Assembly (NCBI RefSeq): GCF_024170405.1
Contig: NZ_JALJYC010000015.1
Location: 1-64,000, forward strand
Source of the DNA: Neisseria perflava
GTDB taxonomy: Bacteria > Pseudomonadota > Gammaproteobacteria > Burkholderiales > Neisseriaceae
Direction of reading: 5' to 3'
Length of the DNA stretch: 64,000 bases
The notes beneath the pieces are model-generated. The model saw nothing but the letters and a program-made list of their open reading frames with translations. It searched no databases and was not told the origin of the DNA. Below are positions 16,004-22,992 of the stretch, piece by piece. A program made the position numbers and the translations under genes. Positions within the stretch are counted from its first letter, which is position 1. The number at the start of each line of letters is the position of its first letter.

Positions 16004-17961
16004 TGTTATTCAGACGGCCTGTGATTTGGCTGGCACTTGTGCTGGCGCTGTTGTGCGGCGCAAGCGCGTTTTGGGTCTTGGATTTGGAATGGACGCGGCC
16101 GTGGGCGCAACTACTGGCCGACCCCGCCACTCTGCCGCTGGACGCGCTGATGGTGCAGAACAACACCCTGCCGCGCATGGCGATGGCGCTGCTGGCGGGC
16201 GGCTGCGTGGCGGCCGCCACCATGCTCATGCAGCAGCTTATGCGCAATCCGCTTGCTTCCGACAGCACGCTGGCGGTCAGCAGCGGCGCACAAACCGCGC
16301 TGGTGGTCGCTACCGTCTTCGCGCCCTCGCTGCTGCTCTACGGCACATCGGCTGTGGCCTTTATCGGCGCAGCGGCGGCACTGGGCGCGGTGCTGTGGCT
16401 TTCTATCCGTAAAGAACTTATGCCGCTGACGGTGATTTTGTCCGGCTTGGTGGTCAGCCTCTATCTCGGCTCGGTCACCGGCATTATCATGCTGTTTTTC
16501 AGCGAAGAAACGCGCGGCGTAATGCAATGGGGCAGCGGCTCGCTGGTGCAGGACAGTTGGCACGACACCCTGCAACTCCTCTGGCGTGCGGGTTTGGCCG
16601 CCGTTGTCATCGCTGTGTTGCTCAAACCGCTGGCGATTATGAGCCTGAGCGACACCCAAGCCGAATCCATCGGCATACCGGTGAAAAAAATCCGCCTGCT
16701 CTCATTGGCAGCGGCGGCGTTTTTGAGTGCGAACGTGGTGGCCTTTGTCGGCATGATGGGCTTTGTTGGCCTGGCGGCGGCCACGCTGGTGCGGCAAAGC
16801 GGCGTGCGCACGCTGCCCATGCGCCTGATTGCCTCCTTTATATTCGGCGGCCTGATTTTGATGCTGACCGACAACTGCCTGATGTTGCTCAAACATTACC
16901 GGCAAATCGACTTACCCGCCGGCGCGGTTACGGCGCTGATTGGCGCGCCCTTATTGTTGTGGCTGATGATGAAAGCACCGACACGCCCTGTTTTTCAGAC
17001 GGCCTCCGACCAACCCGTCGCCCGTCTGCACACTTCGCCACTGCTGCGCCGTCTGCCGCTGATTGCATTGGCTGCGCTGGTGTTGGCGTTGTTTGTCGGC
17101 CGCGCCGACAGCCTGTGGCCGACGGTTGACCTGCAATACTTCCCCTTCCGCTATCCGCGCGTCCTGCTCGCCGCCGCTACCGGCACCATGCTGGCGCTGA
17201 CCGGCGTAATGCTGCAACGCCTGACGCAAAACCCGATGGCCAGCCCCGAACTGCTCGGCATCAGCTCGGGTACGGCTTTCGGTGCGATGGCGGCGGTGTT
17301 GCTGTTCAACATTACCTCCGGCAGCGGCTGGTTTTGGCTGGCCGGATTGGTATCGGCACTGCTGACGCTGGGGCTGTTAATGCTGCTCAACCGCAAAAAC
17401 GGCCTCGCGCCGGAAAAAGTCTTGCTCACCGGCATGGCGATGGCGGCGCTGGCGGACGCGGCGATTCGGGTATGGACGGCCAGCGGCGATTTCCGCGTGC
17501 AGCAAATGTTGATTTGGATGTCCGGCTCGACCTATCAGGCCACGCCCGAATCGGCTTTGGTGGTGTCGGTCTTGGCGGCGGTCTTGCTGTTTACCGTATT
17601 GCCGCTGCAACGCTGGCTGGGCTTATTGAGCCTGAACGCCACGGTTGCGCAGGCGGTGGGTGTGAATGTACCGACGGCACGGCTGGTGTTGATTGTATTG
17701 AGCGCGGTATTGACCGCCCTCTCCACCCTGCTAATCGGCCCCTTGAGCTTTGTCGGCCTGCTCGCGCCGCATTTGGCCAACATGCTCGGCGCGCGCCTGC
17801 CCAAGCAGCAGTTAATCGCCGCCGCCCTGCTCGGCGCAATAGTGATGGTGCTGGCCGACTGGCTGGGGCGGCAGGTAATGTTCCCCTTTGAAGTACCGGC
17901 CGGCCTGATGGCCACCCTGCTCGGCGGCGCGTATTTTATGCTGATGATGCGGCGCATGTAA
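15997..17961 (+). CDS. fhuB: ferric-siderophore ABC permease, fused double-length
   Basis: Inner-membrane permease of the siderophore transporter. At 654 residues it is double length like E. coli FhuB (about 660), with two homologous halves of FecCD type. Each carries the conserved segment before the ATPase-contact loop (TLPRMAMALLAGGCVAAATMLMQ in the first, RYPRVLLAAATGTMLALTGVMLQ in the second) and many membrane helices. An AAGGAGG ribosome site lies 4-10 bases before the ATG, inside the end of fhuD. Codons 4-8 (LFRRP) are encoded by a DUS. With FhuC and FhuD it forms a complete importer; no TonB-dependent receptor is in the window. Confidence 0.92.
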   Translation: MVMLFRRPVIWLALVLALLCGASAFWVLDLEWTRPWAQLLADPATLPLDALMVQNNTLPRMAMALLAGGCVAAATMLMQQLMRNPLASDSTLAVSSGAQTALVVATVFAPSLLLYGTSAVAFIGAAAALGAVLWLSIRKELMPLTVILSGLVVSLYLGSVTGIIMLFFSEETRGVMQWGSGSLVQDSWHDTLQLLWRAGLAAVVIAVLLKPLAIMSLSDTQAESIGIPVKKIRLLSLAAAAFLSANVVAFVGMMGFVGLAAATLVRQSGVRTLPMRLIASFIFGGLILMLTDNCLMLLKHYRQIDLPAGAVTALIGAPLLLWLMMKAPTRPVFQTASDQPVARLHTSPLLRRLPLIALAALVLALFVGRADSLWPTVDLQYFPFRYPRVLLAAATGTMLALTGVMLQRLTQNPMASPELLGISSGTAFGAMAAVLLFNITSGSGWFWLAGLVSALLTLGLLMLLNRKNGLAPEKVLLTGMAMAALADAAIRVWTASGDFRVQQMLIWMSGSTYQATPESALVVSVLAAVLLFTVLPLQRWLGLLSLNATVAQAVGVNVPTARLVLIVLSAVLTALSTLLIGPLSFVGLLAPHLANMLGARLPKQQLIAAALLGAIVMVLADWLGRQVMFPFEVPAGLMATLLGGAYFMLMMRRM

Positions 17962-17979
17962 CTGACGGATACATACGGC

Positions 17980-18027
17980 AAGGCCGTCTGAAACGATTAA
18001 ACGCTATCGTTTCAGACGGCCTTTTTT
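17980..18027. terminator. bidirectional DUS-pair terminator
   Basis: AAGGCCGTCTGAAACGAT and its complement lie between the convergent ends of fhuB and mogA, with TTTTTT on the right side. Confidence 0.85.
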
Positions 18028-18038
18028 CAGCTGCTGCT

Positions 18039-18617
18039 TTATTTCTGTTTCGGTCGGAACGCTTTGCTCACGTTTTCATCGGTTTCGATGTATGCTCCAC
18101 CGATTAAGTCCACGCAATACGGAATCGCGCTGAATAAGCCGTGTACTTTAATCTCGCCGTTTTCGCCGCGCACGCCGCCGAGCGTTTCGGCGATGGCTTT
18201 GGGGCGGCCGGGCAGGTTGACGATTAAACATTTGCCGCGTATGCCTGCTGTTTGGCGCGACAAAATCGCCGTCGGCACATAATACAGGCTGATTTGGCGC
18301 ATTTGCTCGCCGAAACCGGGCATTTCTTTATCGACGACGTTTAGGGTGGCTTCGGGGGTTACATCGCGCAAGGCTGGGCCGGTGCCGCCGGTGGTGAAAA
18401 CCACATCGCAGCCTTCTTTGTCGGCCATATTTTTCAAATTCTGCTCAATCACTGCCTGCTCGTCAGGAATCAGCGCTTCGACAAAGCGGATGGGATTTTT
18501 CACGGCGCTTTGCAGCCAGGCTTTTAAAGACGGAATGCCCTCGTCGGCATATACGCCGCTACTGGCGCGGTCGCTGGTGGAGACCAAGCCGATGGTTACG
18601 GTATCTAAAGGATTCAT
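18039..18617 (-). CDS. mogA: molybdopterin adenylyltransferase
   Basis: MogA adenylates molybdopterin before molybdate insertion in molybdenum cofactor synthesis. The 192-residue protein has the MoCF-domain features IGLVSTSDRASSGVYADEG, the TTGGTGPALRDVTPEAT active-site loop (about 78-94) and the NLPGRPKAI motif near the C-terminus. Length fits MogA (about 195). I chose the ATG at 18617 because the upstream extension is only a translated DUS hairpin. It lies downstream of the phosphorylase gene but is separated from it by a hairpin. Confidence 0.93.
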   Translation of the reverse strand: MNPLDTVTIGLVSTSDRASSGVYADEGIPSLKAWLQSAVKNPIRFVEALIPDEQAVIEQNLKNMADKEGCDVVFTTGGTGPALRDVTPEATLNVVDKEMPGFGEQMRQISLYYVPTAILSRQTAGIRGKCLIVNLPGRPKAIAETLGGVRGENGEIKVHGLFSAIPYCVDLIGGAYIETDENVSKAFRPKQK

Positions 18618-18652
18618 TTTGGATTCTTTCACGTCAAACAAACAAAAACGGT

Positions 18653-18699
18653 AAGGCCGTCTGAAAACGGGTACGGTCAACGGCTTTTCAGACGGCCTT
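18653..18699 (-). terminator. DUS-pair hairpin after phosphorylase gene
   Basis: AAGGCCGTCTGAAAA and its complement with a 17-base loop. Topology is that of a terminator for the leftward gene ending at 18715, but the T run is weak, so it may only partly separate that gene from mogA. Confidence 0.6.
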
Positions 18700-18714
18700 A
18701 TCTCAATCAAAAGC

Positions 18715-19428
18715 CTACAAATCAACCAATAATTGCCGGATTTTGGCAATGGTCAGCCCGCTTTCGGTAGCGCACACGGTTTCGCTGCCCTCGCCGATAC
18801 AGCGCATGCCGACAATGCCGCAAAAATGGGCATAGGCCATGCCCAGCTCCCGCGCCAAAATTGCTTCGGGCATGCCGGTCATGCCCAAGACATCGACACC
18901 GTCGTTGCGGTAGCGCCGGATTTCGGCACGTGTCGGCCAGCGCGGGCCTTGCAAGCAGCCGTACACAGCGCGGTCATACACCGGCGTATCGTACGATTGG
19001 GCGTGCCGGAGCAGATTACGGCGCAGTTCGGCGGAATACGGTTCGAGAAAATCGGTGTGCACCACCGGTTTTTCCTGCCCTTCAAAAAACGTGGCGTGAC
19101 GGCCGAAAGTGTAGTCAATCAAATCATGCGGCATGACCAAGCCGCCGTTTTCCAATGCTTCATTGATGGCGGTCACCGATGAAACGGCGATGATGTTTTC
19201 CGCGCCAATGGCATGCAGCGCCCAAATATTGGCGCGGTAGTTGATTTCGTGCGGCGCAACCGTATGGCCGAAGCCGTGGCGAGCCAGGAACACAATCTCG
19301 TGGCTGCCCAGTTTGCCGCTCAAAATCGGGCTGCTGGTCAGGCCGTATGGCGTGCGCACGATACGGCGGTCGGTGATGTGAAGTTCGGGCAGGCGGGTAA
19401 AACCGCTGCCGCCGATGATTGCAAGCAT
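18715..19428 (-). CDS. S-methyl-5'-thioinosine phosphorylase (MTAP/PNP family)
   Basis: Member of the MTAP/purine nucleoside phosphorylase family, which splits a thionucleoside with phosphate during purine and methionine salvage. The 237-residue protein begins with LAIIGGSGF and has ARHGFGHTVAPHEINYRANIWAL (about 55-77), typical of trimeric enzymes, plus CLQGPRWPTRAEIR and GMTGMPEAILARELG. The length and the GMTGMPE segment favour a methylthioinosine phosphorylase as in Pseudomonas over a methylthioadenosine phosphorylase, but substrate cannot be fixed by eye. The start at 19428 follows an AGGAGG ribosome site and avoids a DUS-encoded extension. Confidence 0.8.
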   Translation of the reverse strand: MLAIIGGSGFTRLPELHITDRRIVRTPYGLTSSPILSGKLGSHEIVFLARHGFGHTVAPHEINYRANIWALHAIGAENIIAVSSVTAINEALENGGLVMPHDLIDYTFGRHATFFEGQEKPVVHTDFLEPYSAELRRNLLRHAQSYDTPVYDRAVYGCLQGPRWPTRAEIRRYRNDGVDVLGMTGMPEAILARELGMAYAHFCGIVGMRCIGEGSETVCATESGLTIAKIRQLLVDL

Positions 19429-19474
19429 AGTATCCTCCTGTTTTTTGTTTTCAGACGGCCTTAACAAAAAGCCG

Positions 19475-20548
19475 TTATTTATGCCGGTAAAAACGGCTGC
19501 CGAAATACGCCGACACGCCTTCGCGCAGCAATACCAGCGTCACCGCCGCCAGTGGCAAGCCCGCCAGCATACCGACAAAACCCATTAGTTGGCCGAACGC
19601 CATCAGGGAAAAAATCACCCAAAACGGCGACAGGCCGATACGGTCGCCGACAATTTTCGGCGTAACGATAAAACTTTCCAAGAATTGGCCGACGGCAAAC
19701 ACCGCCCACACCGTCAGCACGCCCGGCCACGAGCCGAACTGCAACACTGCCGCCAGCGTCGCCAGCAAGAGGCCGGTAAACGCACCCAAATACGGCACAA
19801 ACACTAAAATCCCCGCAATCATGCCGATGGCAAAACCCGAATCCAAGCCGGTCAACATCAACCCCATGCCATAGACTAAGCCCATAATCAGCATGACCAA
19901 AAGCTGTCCGCGCAAAAATTCGCCCAAAATATCGTCCATATTGCCGGTAATGCGCGAATAGGTTTCGAGAAAGCGGCGCGGTACCAATGCTTTAATCCCG
20001 CTTGACCAGCGCTGCCAATCGAGCAAAAAGTAATACAGCAAAAACGGCAGCAGCAAAAAATTGCTCACGCCCGCAAGCACATTAGTACCCTGCTTCATCA
20101 ATGTCGGCATCATCGCCTTGGCCGCATTGCTCAACGCGCCCGCATGCGATTGCAGCCAAGCCACAATCGTCGCGGCATCCAATTCGATATAACCGCCGCC
20201 GACACGCTCCAGCCACGGCAGCAGCTTGGTTTGTACAAAATCAATCATCTGCGGCAGCCGTCCGACCAGATTGTTAAACTGGTTAATCAACATCGGCACG
20301 ATAATCACCGCCAGCGCCAGCAATACCACCAACGAAAACACCATCACCATCATCGAGGCCATGCCGCGTTTGAAACGCCGCCGCTGGAGCTTTTTCACCA
20401 GCGGGTTCAACACATAGGCCAACACCGCCGCCACCACAAACGGCGTCAGAATATTGCCCAGCGCATACAGCAGCCAGATAAAAGCGGCCACCACGCCCGC
20501 CATGATAATCCACGGCTTGACTGCGCCGCGCGTTTTTTTCTGATACAT
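19475..20548 (-). CDS. AI-2E family (PerM-type) transporter
   Basis: A 357-residue polytopic inner-membrane protein of the AI-2E transporter/PerM family. Hydrophobic segments lie near residues 14-50, 65-90, 155-175, 210-240, 240-290 and 310-345. The conserved C-terminal region (IAGILVFVPYLGAFTGLLLA and GQFLESFIVTPKIVGDRIGLSPFWVIF) is clear. Substrates of this family vary, and export of AI-2 should not be assumed. I chose the ATG at 20548 because the frame upstream is translated intergenic sequence with DUS. It is divergent from purM. Confidence 0.88.
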   Translation of the reverse strand: MYQKKTRGAVKPWIIMAGVVAAFIWLLYALGNILTPFVVAAVLAYVLNPLVKKLQRRRFKRGMASMMVMVFSLVVLLALAVIIVPMLINQFNNLVGRLPQMIDFVQTKLLPWLERVGGGYIELDAATIVAWLQSHAGALSNAAKAMMPTLMKQGTNVLAGVSNFLLLPFLLYYFLLDWQRWSSGIKALVPRRFLETYSRITGNMDDILGEFLRGQLLVMLIMGLVYGMGLMLTGLDSGFAIGMIAGILVFVPYLGAFTGLLLATLAAVLQFGSWPGVLTVWAVFAVGQFLESFIVTPKIVGDRIGLSPFWVIFSLMAFGQLMGFVGMLAGLPLAAVTLVLLREGVSAYFGSRFYRHK

Positions 20549-20567
20549 AATCGTTGGCTTATTCGGA

Positions 20568-20617
20568 TTTTCAGACGGCCTAAGTATAGCAGACAACCGC
20601 GTCAGGCCGTCTGAAAA
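20568..20617. repeat. inverted DUS pair, non-terminator topology
   Basis: TTTTCAGACGGCCT and AGGCCGTCTGAAAA with a 22-base spacer, in the divergent region between the AI-2E family gene and purM. The arm ends are A-rich on the 3' side on both strands, so it cannot be an intrinsic terminator. Confidence 0.8.
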
Positions 20618-20722
20618 CGCATGCTTGATATTTGCCACAATTCCCAAGCCGATTCGCGCAAAATAAGGTAAAATAATGCCCATTGTTTCTGTCACCCCAT
20701 TTTCTCACGAGGAATCACCCGC

Positions 20723-21757
20723 ATGAGCACTTCATTAAGCTACAGCGACGCAGGTGTCGATATCGACGCCGGCGACCAACTGGTTGAAAACATCAAACCC
20801 TTTGCCAAACGCACCATGCGCCCCGAAGTGTTGGGTGATTTGGGCGGCTTCGGCGCACTGGTCGAAATCAGCAAAAAATACAAAAATCCCGTGTTGGTAT
20901 CCGGCACCGACGGCGTGGGCACCAAATTGAAACTGGCCTTTGATTGGGACAAACACGACACCGTGGGTATCGACTTAGTCGCCATGAGCGTCAACGATAT
21001 TCTGGTGCAAGGCGCGGAGCCGCTGTTTTTCTTGGATTACTTCGCTTGCGGCAAGCTTGATGTTGCCCGCGCTACCGATGTAATCAAAGGCATTGCGCAA
21101 GGTTGCGAAGAATCCGGCTGCGCCCTAATCGGTGGCGAAACCGCCGAAATGCCGGGCATGTATCCGGTGGGCGAATACGACTTGGCCGGCTTTGCCGTCG
21201 GCGTGGTGGAAAAAGAAAACGTCATCAACGGCCGCTCCATCGTAGCGGGCGACGTGGTATTGGGCTTGGCCTCCAACGGAGCGCATTCCAACGGCTACTC
21301 GCTGGTGCGCAAGATCATCGAGCGCGACAATCCCGATTTGGATGCCGAATTTGACAACGGCAAAACCCTGCGCGAAGCCATCATCGCCCCGACCCGCCTG
21401 TATGTGAAACCGATTCTGGCTGCGCTGGAAAAATTCACCATCAAAGGCATGGCGCACATCACCGGCGGCGGCATTACCGAAAACGTGCCGCGCGTATTGC
21501 CGCAAAATACTGTGGCGCAAATCGACGCCAAAGCCTGGGCATTGCCCAAACTGTTCCAATGGCTGCAACAGGCCGGTAACGTCGAAGTGCAGGAAATGTA
21601 CCGCACCTTCAACTGCGGTATTGGCATGGTGGTTATCATCGCCAAAGAAGATGCCGATGCGGTACAAGCATTCTTGGCCGAACAAGGCGAAACCGTTTAC
21701 CGCTTGGGCGAAATCCGCGAGCGCAACGGCGACGAACACCAAACGCAAGTAGCTTAA
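20723..21757 (+). CDS. purM: phosphoribosylformylglycinamidine cyclo-ligase
   Basis: PurM (AIR synthetase) closes the imidazole ring in step five of purine synthesis, using ATP in the cytoplasm. The 344-residue protein matches the standard length and motifs: SYSDAGVDIDAGDQLV at the N-terminus, the FGALVEI and SGTDGVGTKLKLAF segments, GGETAEMPGMY and the AHITGGGITENVPRVLP region. CGAGGAATCACCCGC before the ATG contains a GAGGA ribosome site. It appears monocistronic, with a DUS terminator. Confidence 0.96.
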   Translation: MSTSLSYSDAGVDIDAGDQLVENIKPFAKRTMRPEVLGDLGGFGALVEISKKYKNPVLVSGTDGVGTKLKLAFDWDKHDTVGIDLVAMSVNDILVQGAEPLFFLDYFACGKLDVARATDVIKGIAQGCEESGCALIGGETAEMPGMYPVGEYDLAGFAVGVVEKENVINGRSIVAGDVVLGLASNGAHSNGYSLVRKIIERDNPDLDAEFDNGKTLREAIIAPTRLYVKPILAALEKFTIKGMAHITGGGITENVPRVLPQNTVAQIDAKAWALPKLFQWLQQAGNVEVQEMYRTFNCGIGMVVIIAKEDADAVQAFLAEQGETVYRLGEIRERNGDEHQTQVA

Positions 21758-21781
21758 GCATTTGAAAGCATATTAAACAGC

Positions 21782-21820
21782 AAGGCCGTCTGAAACTTTC
21801 ATGTTTTCAGACGGCCTTTT
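21782..21820 (+). terminator. DUS-pair terminator after purM
   Basis: AAGGCCGTCTGAAA and its complement around an 8-base loop, followed by TTTT, 24 bp after the purM stop. Confidence 0.85.
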
Positions 21821-21924
21821 GCATGGGCGTAAATATTGGAAACTAAGCATAATCAAGATATTGAATACTTCCGCTTCCTGTTTTTTTATTTATTCTCCAT
21901 CATGATGGATTGGTAATTTATACA

Positions 21925-22743
21925 CTAAAACAATGCATCCAACACCGACCCGTCCCCCTGCTTCGTTGGCGTAAGCTGCCCATCCGCCAGATTCGGCGCA
22001 TACACCCAATCTTCGACAATATTATTCTGCGCCCACTGCGTACACCCTTCGTCGCGCACATAATGCTGCGGGTAGCAGACATCGCCGGTAAATTCGGCAT
22101 ACACCCATGCCTTATCGGTTTGGCTACCCGGACGAATCAGCAGCGGTTTGTCGGCGGGTAAGACGGCAATCACGCTGCAATCGGTAGAAGAACAGGTGCG
22201 CATATTGATGTCTTCTTTGCCGATTTGGGCTGCGGTATAGCCCGCGATTTTTTGGGTTTCGCTGATGTGCGTTGCCGGATTATGCTTACCTAAAAACCAC
22301 CAAGCGGCCGCAATCAAGGCAGCAAATACCAAAGCACCCAGCAGCAGATGCCGGATTTTCAGACGGCCTGCGGCTTGGGTAACACTGCCGCCAAAAGCCG
22401 TATGCGCGTTGACAACCCGATAGTCTTCGCCACGGGCAAGATTCTGCTCGCCAATCAAGCGGCTGCCTGCACAGCGACGCACTGCTTCAATTCCTTGCGC
22501 CACGCTGCACGCGAAAAATTCGCGCCCGTCATTGACCCGCATTGCATCCAACTCATCATGCACCGCCTGCTCCACCACCTGATACTGATGGCAACGCGCC
22601 TGATATGCCACTTCAAACGGAAAGGCTACGCCGGTACCGTATAACTCTCGGGCGCGCTCATGCGGCGGATGTTTGGTGTAGCCGATTTTAATCAAACCGG
22701 GCATACCCTGATTGGTTAAGATATAGACCCAACCCTGCTTCAA
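21925..22743 (-). CDS. GIY-YIG/T5orf172-domain membrane protein with SH3-like end
   Basis: The 272-residue product has three parts. Residues 1-95 resemble the T5orf172/Mug113 type of GIY-YIG nuclease fold (WVYILTNQGMPGLIKIGYT, with Arg-30 and Glu-59 in suitable places). Residues 132-151 form one membrane helix. Residues 165-272 look like a bacterial SH3 domain (NMRTCSSTDCSVIAVLPADKPLLI) with four Cys, fitting a periplasmic location. I chose a TTG start at 22743 because AAGGA lies seven bases before it and the domain starts at once; a longer frame runs into a palindromic repeat. The combination is unusual for a nuclease and may reflect a binding role. Function unknown. Confidence 0.65.
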   Translation of the reverse strand: MKQGWVYILTNQGMPGLIKIGYTKHPPHERARELYGTGVAFPFEVAYQARCHQYQVVEQAVHDELDAMRVNDGREFFACSVAQGIEAVRRCAGSRLIGEQNLARGEDYRVVNAHTAFGGSVTQAAGRLKIRHLLLGALVFAALIAAAWWFLGKHNPATHISETQKIAGYTAAQIGKEDINMRTCSSTDCSVIAVLPADKPLLIRPGSQTDKAWVYAEFTGDVCYPQHYVRDEGCTQWAQNNIVEDWVYAPNLADGQLTPTKQGDGSVLDALF

Positions 22744-22820
22744 GATGTGTTCCTTTTTTATTGTGGGGTGAAATTTACAGCTATGGCTAATAAACTTTGA
22801 AATGCATATAAGTATCAGGT

Positions 22821-22876
22821 AGGTAGCTGAGCGTAGTCGAAGCCGCAAGCAGGGCTTCGACTACGCTCAGCCACCT
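22821..22876. repeat. palindromic repeat CTGAGCGTAGTCGAAG type
   Basis: An 18-bp arm (22827-22844) has a perfect complement at 22853-22870 around an 8-base loop, with AGGT/ACCT extensions outside. It lies between the GIY-YIG gene and gyrA. Such REP-like palindromes occur in many bacterial genomes; I see only one copy in this window. Confidence 0.75.
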
Positions 22877-22935
22877 GTATGCAAAATAGCATTTCTTTTT
22901 TATAAGCCATACATTAGCGTGGCATGACTTAAAAA

Positions 22936-22968
22936 AGGCCGTCTGAAAAATAGGTTTTCAGACGGCCT
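22936..22968 (-). terminator. DUS-pair terminator after gyrA
   Basis: AGGCCGTCTGAAAA and its complement, ending in GGCCTTTTTT when read leftward, 24 bp past the gyrA stop. Confidence 0.85.
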
Positions 22969-22992
22969 CTGCCTTACTGTTTAACGTCAGGC

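Noticed and set aside
15997..17961. Frame fusion artefact in the double-length permease
   Set aside because: FhuB proteins are naturally double length, and both halves are intact.
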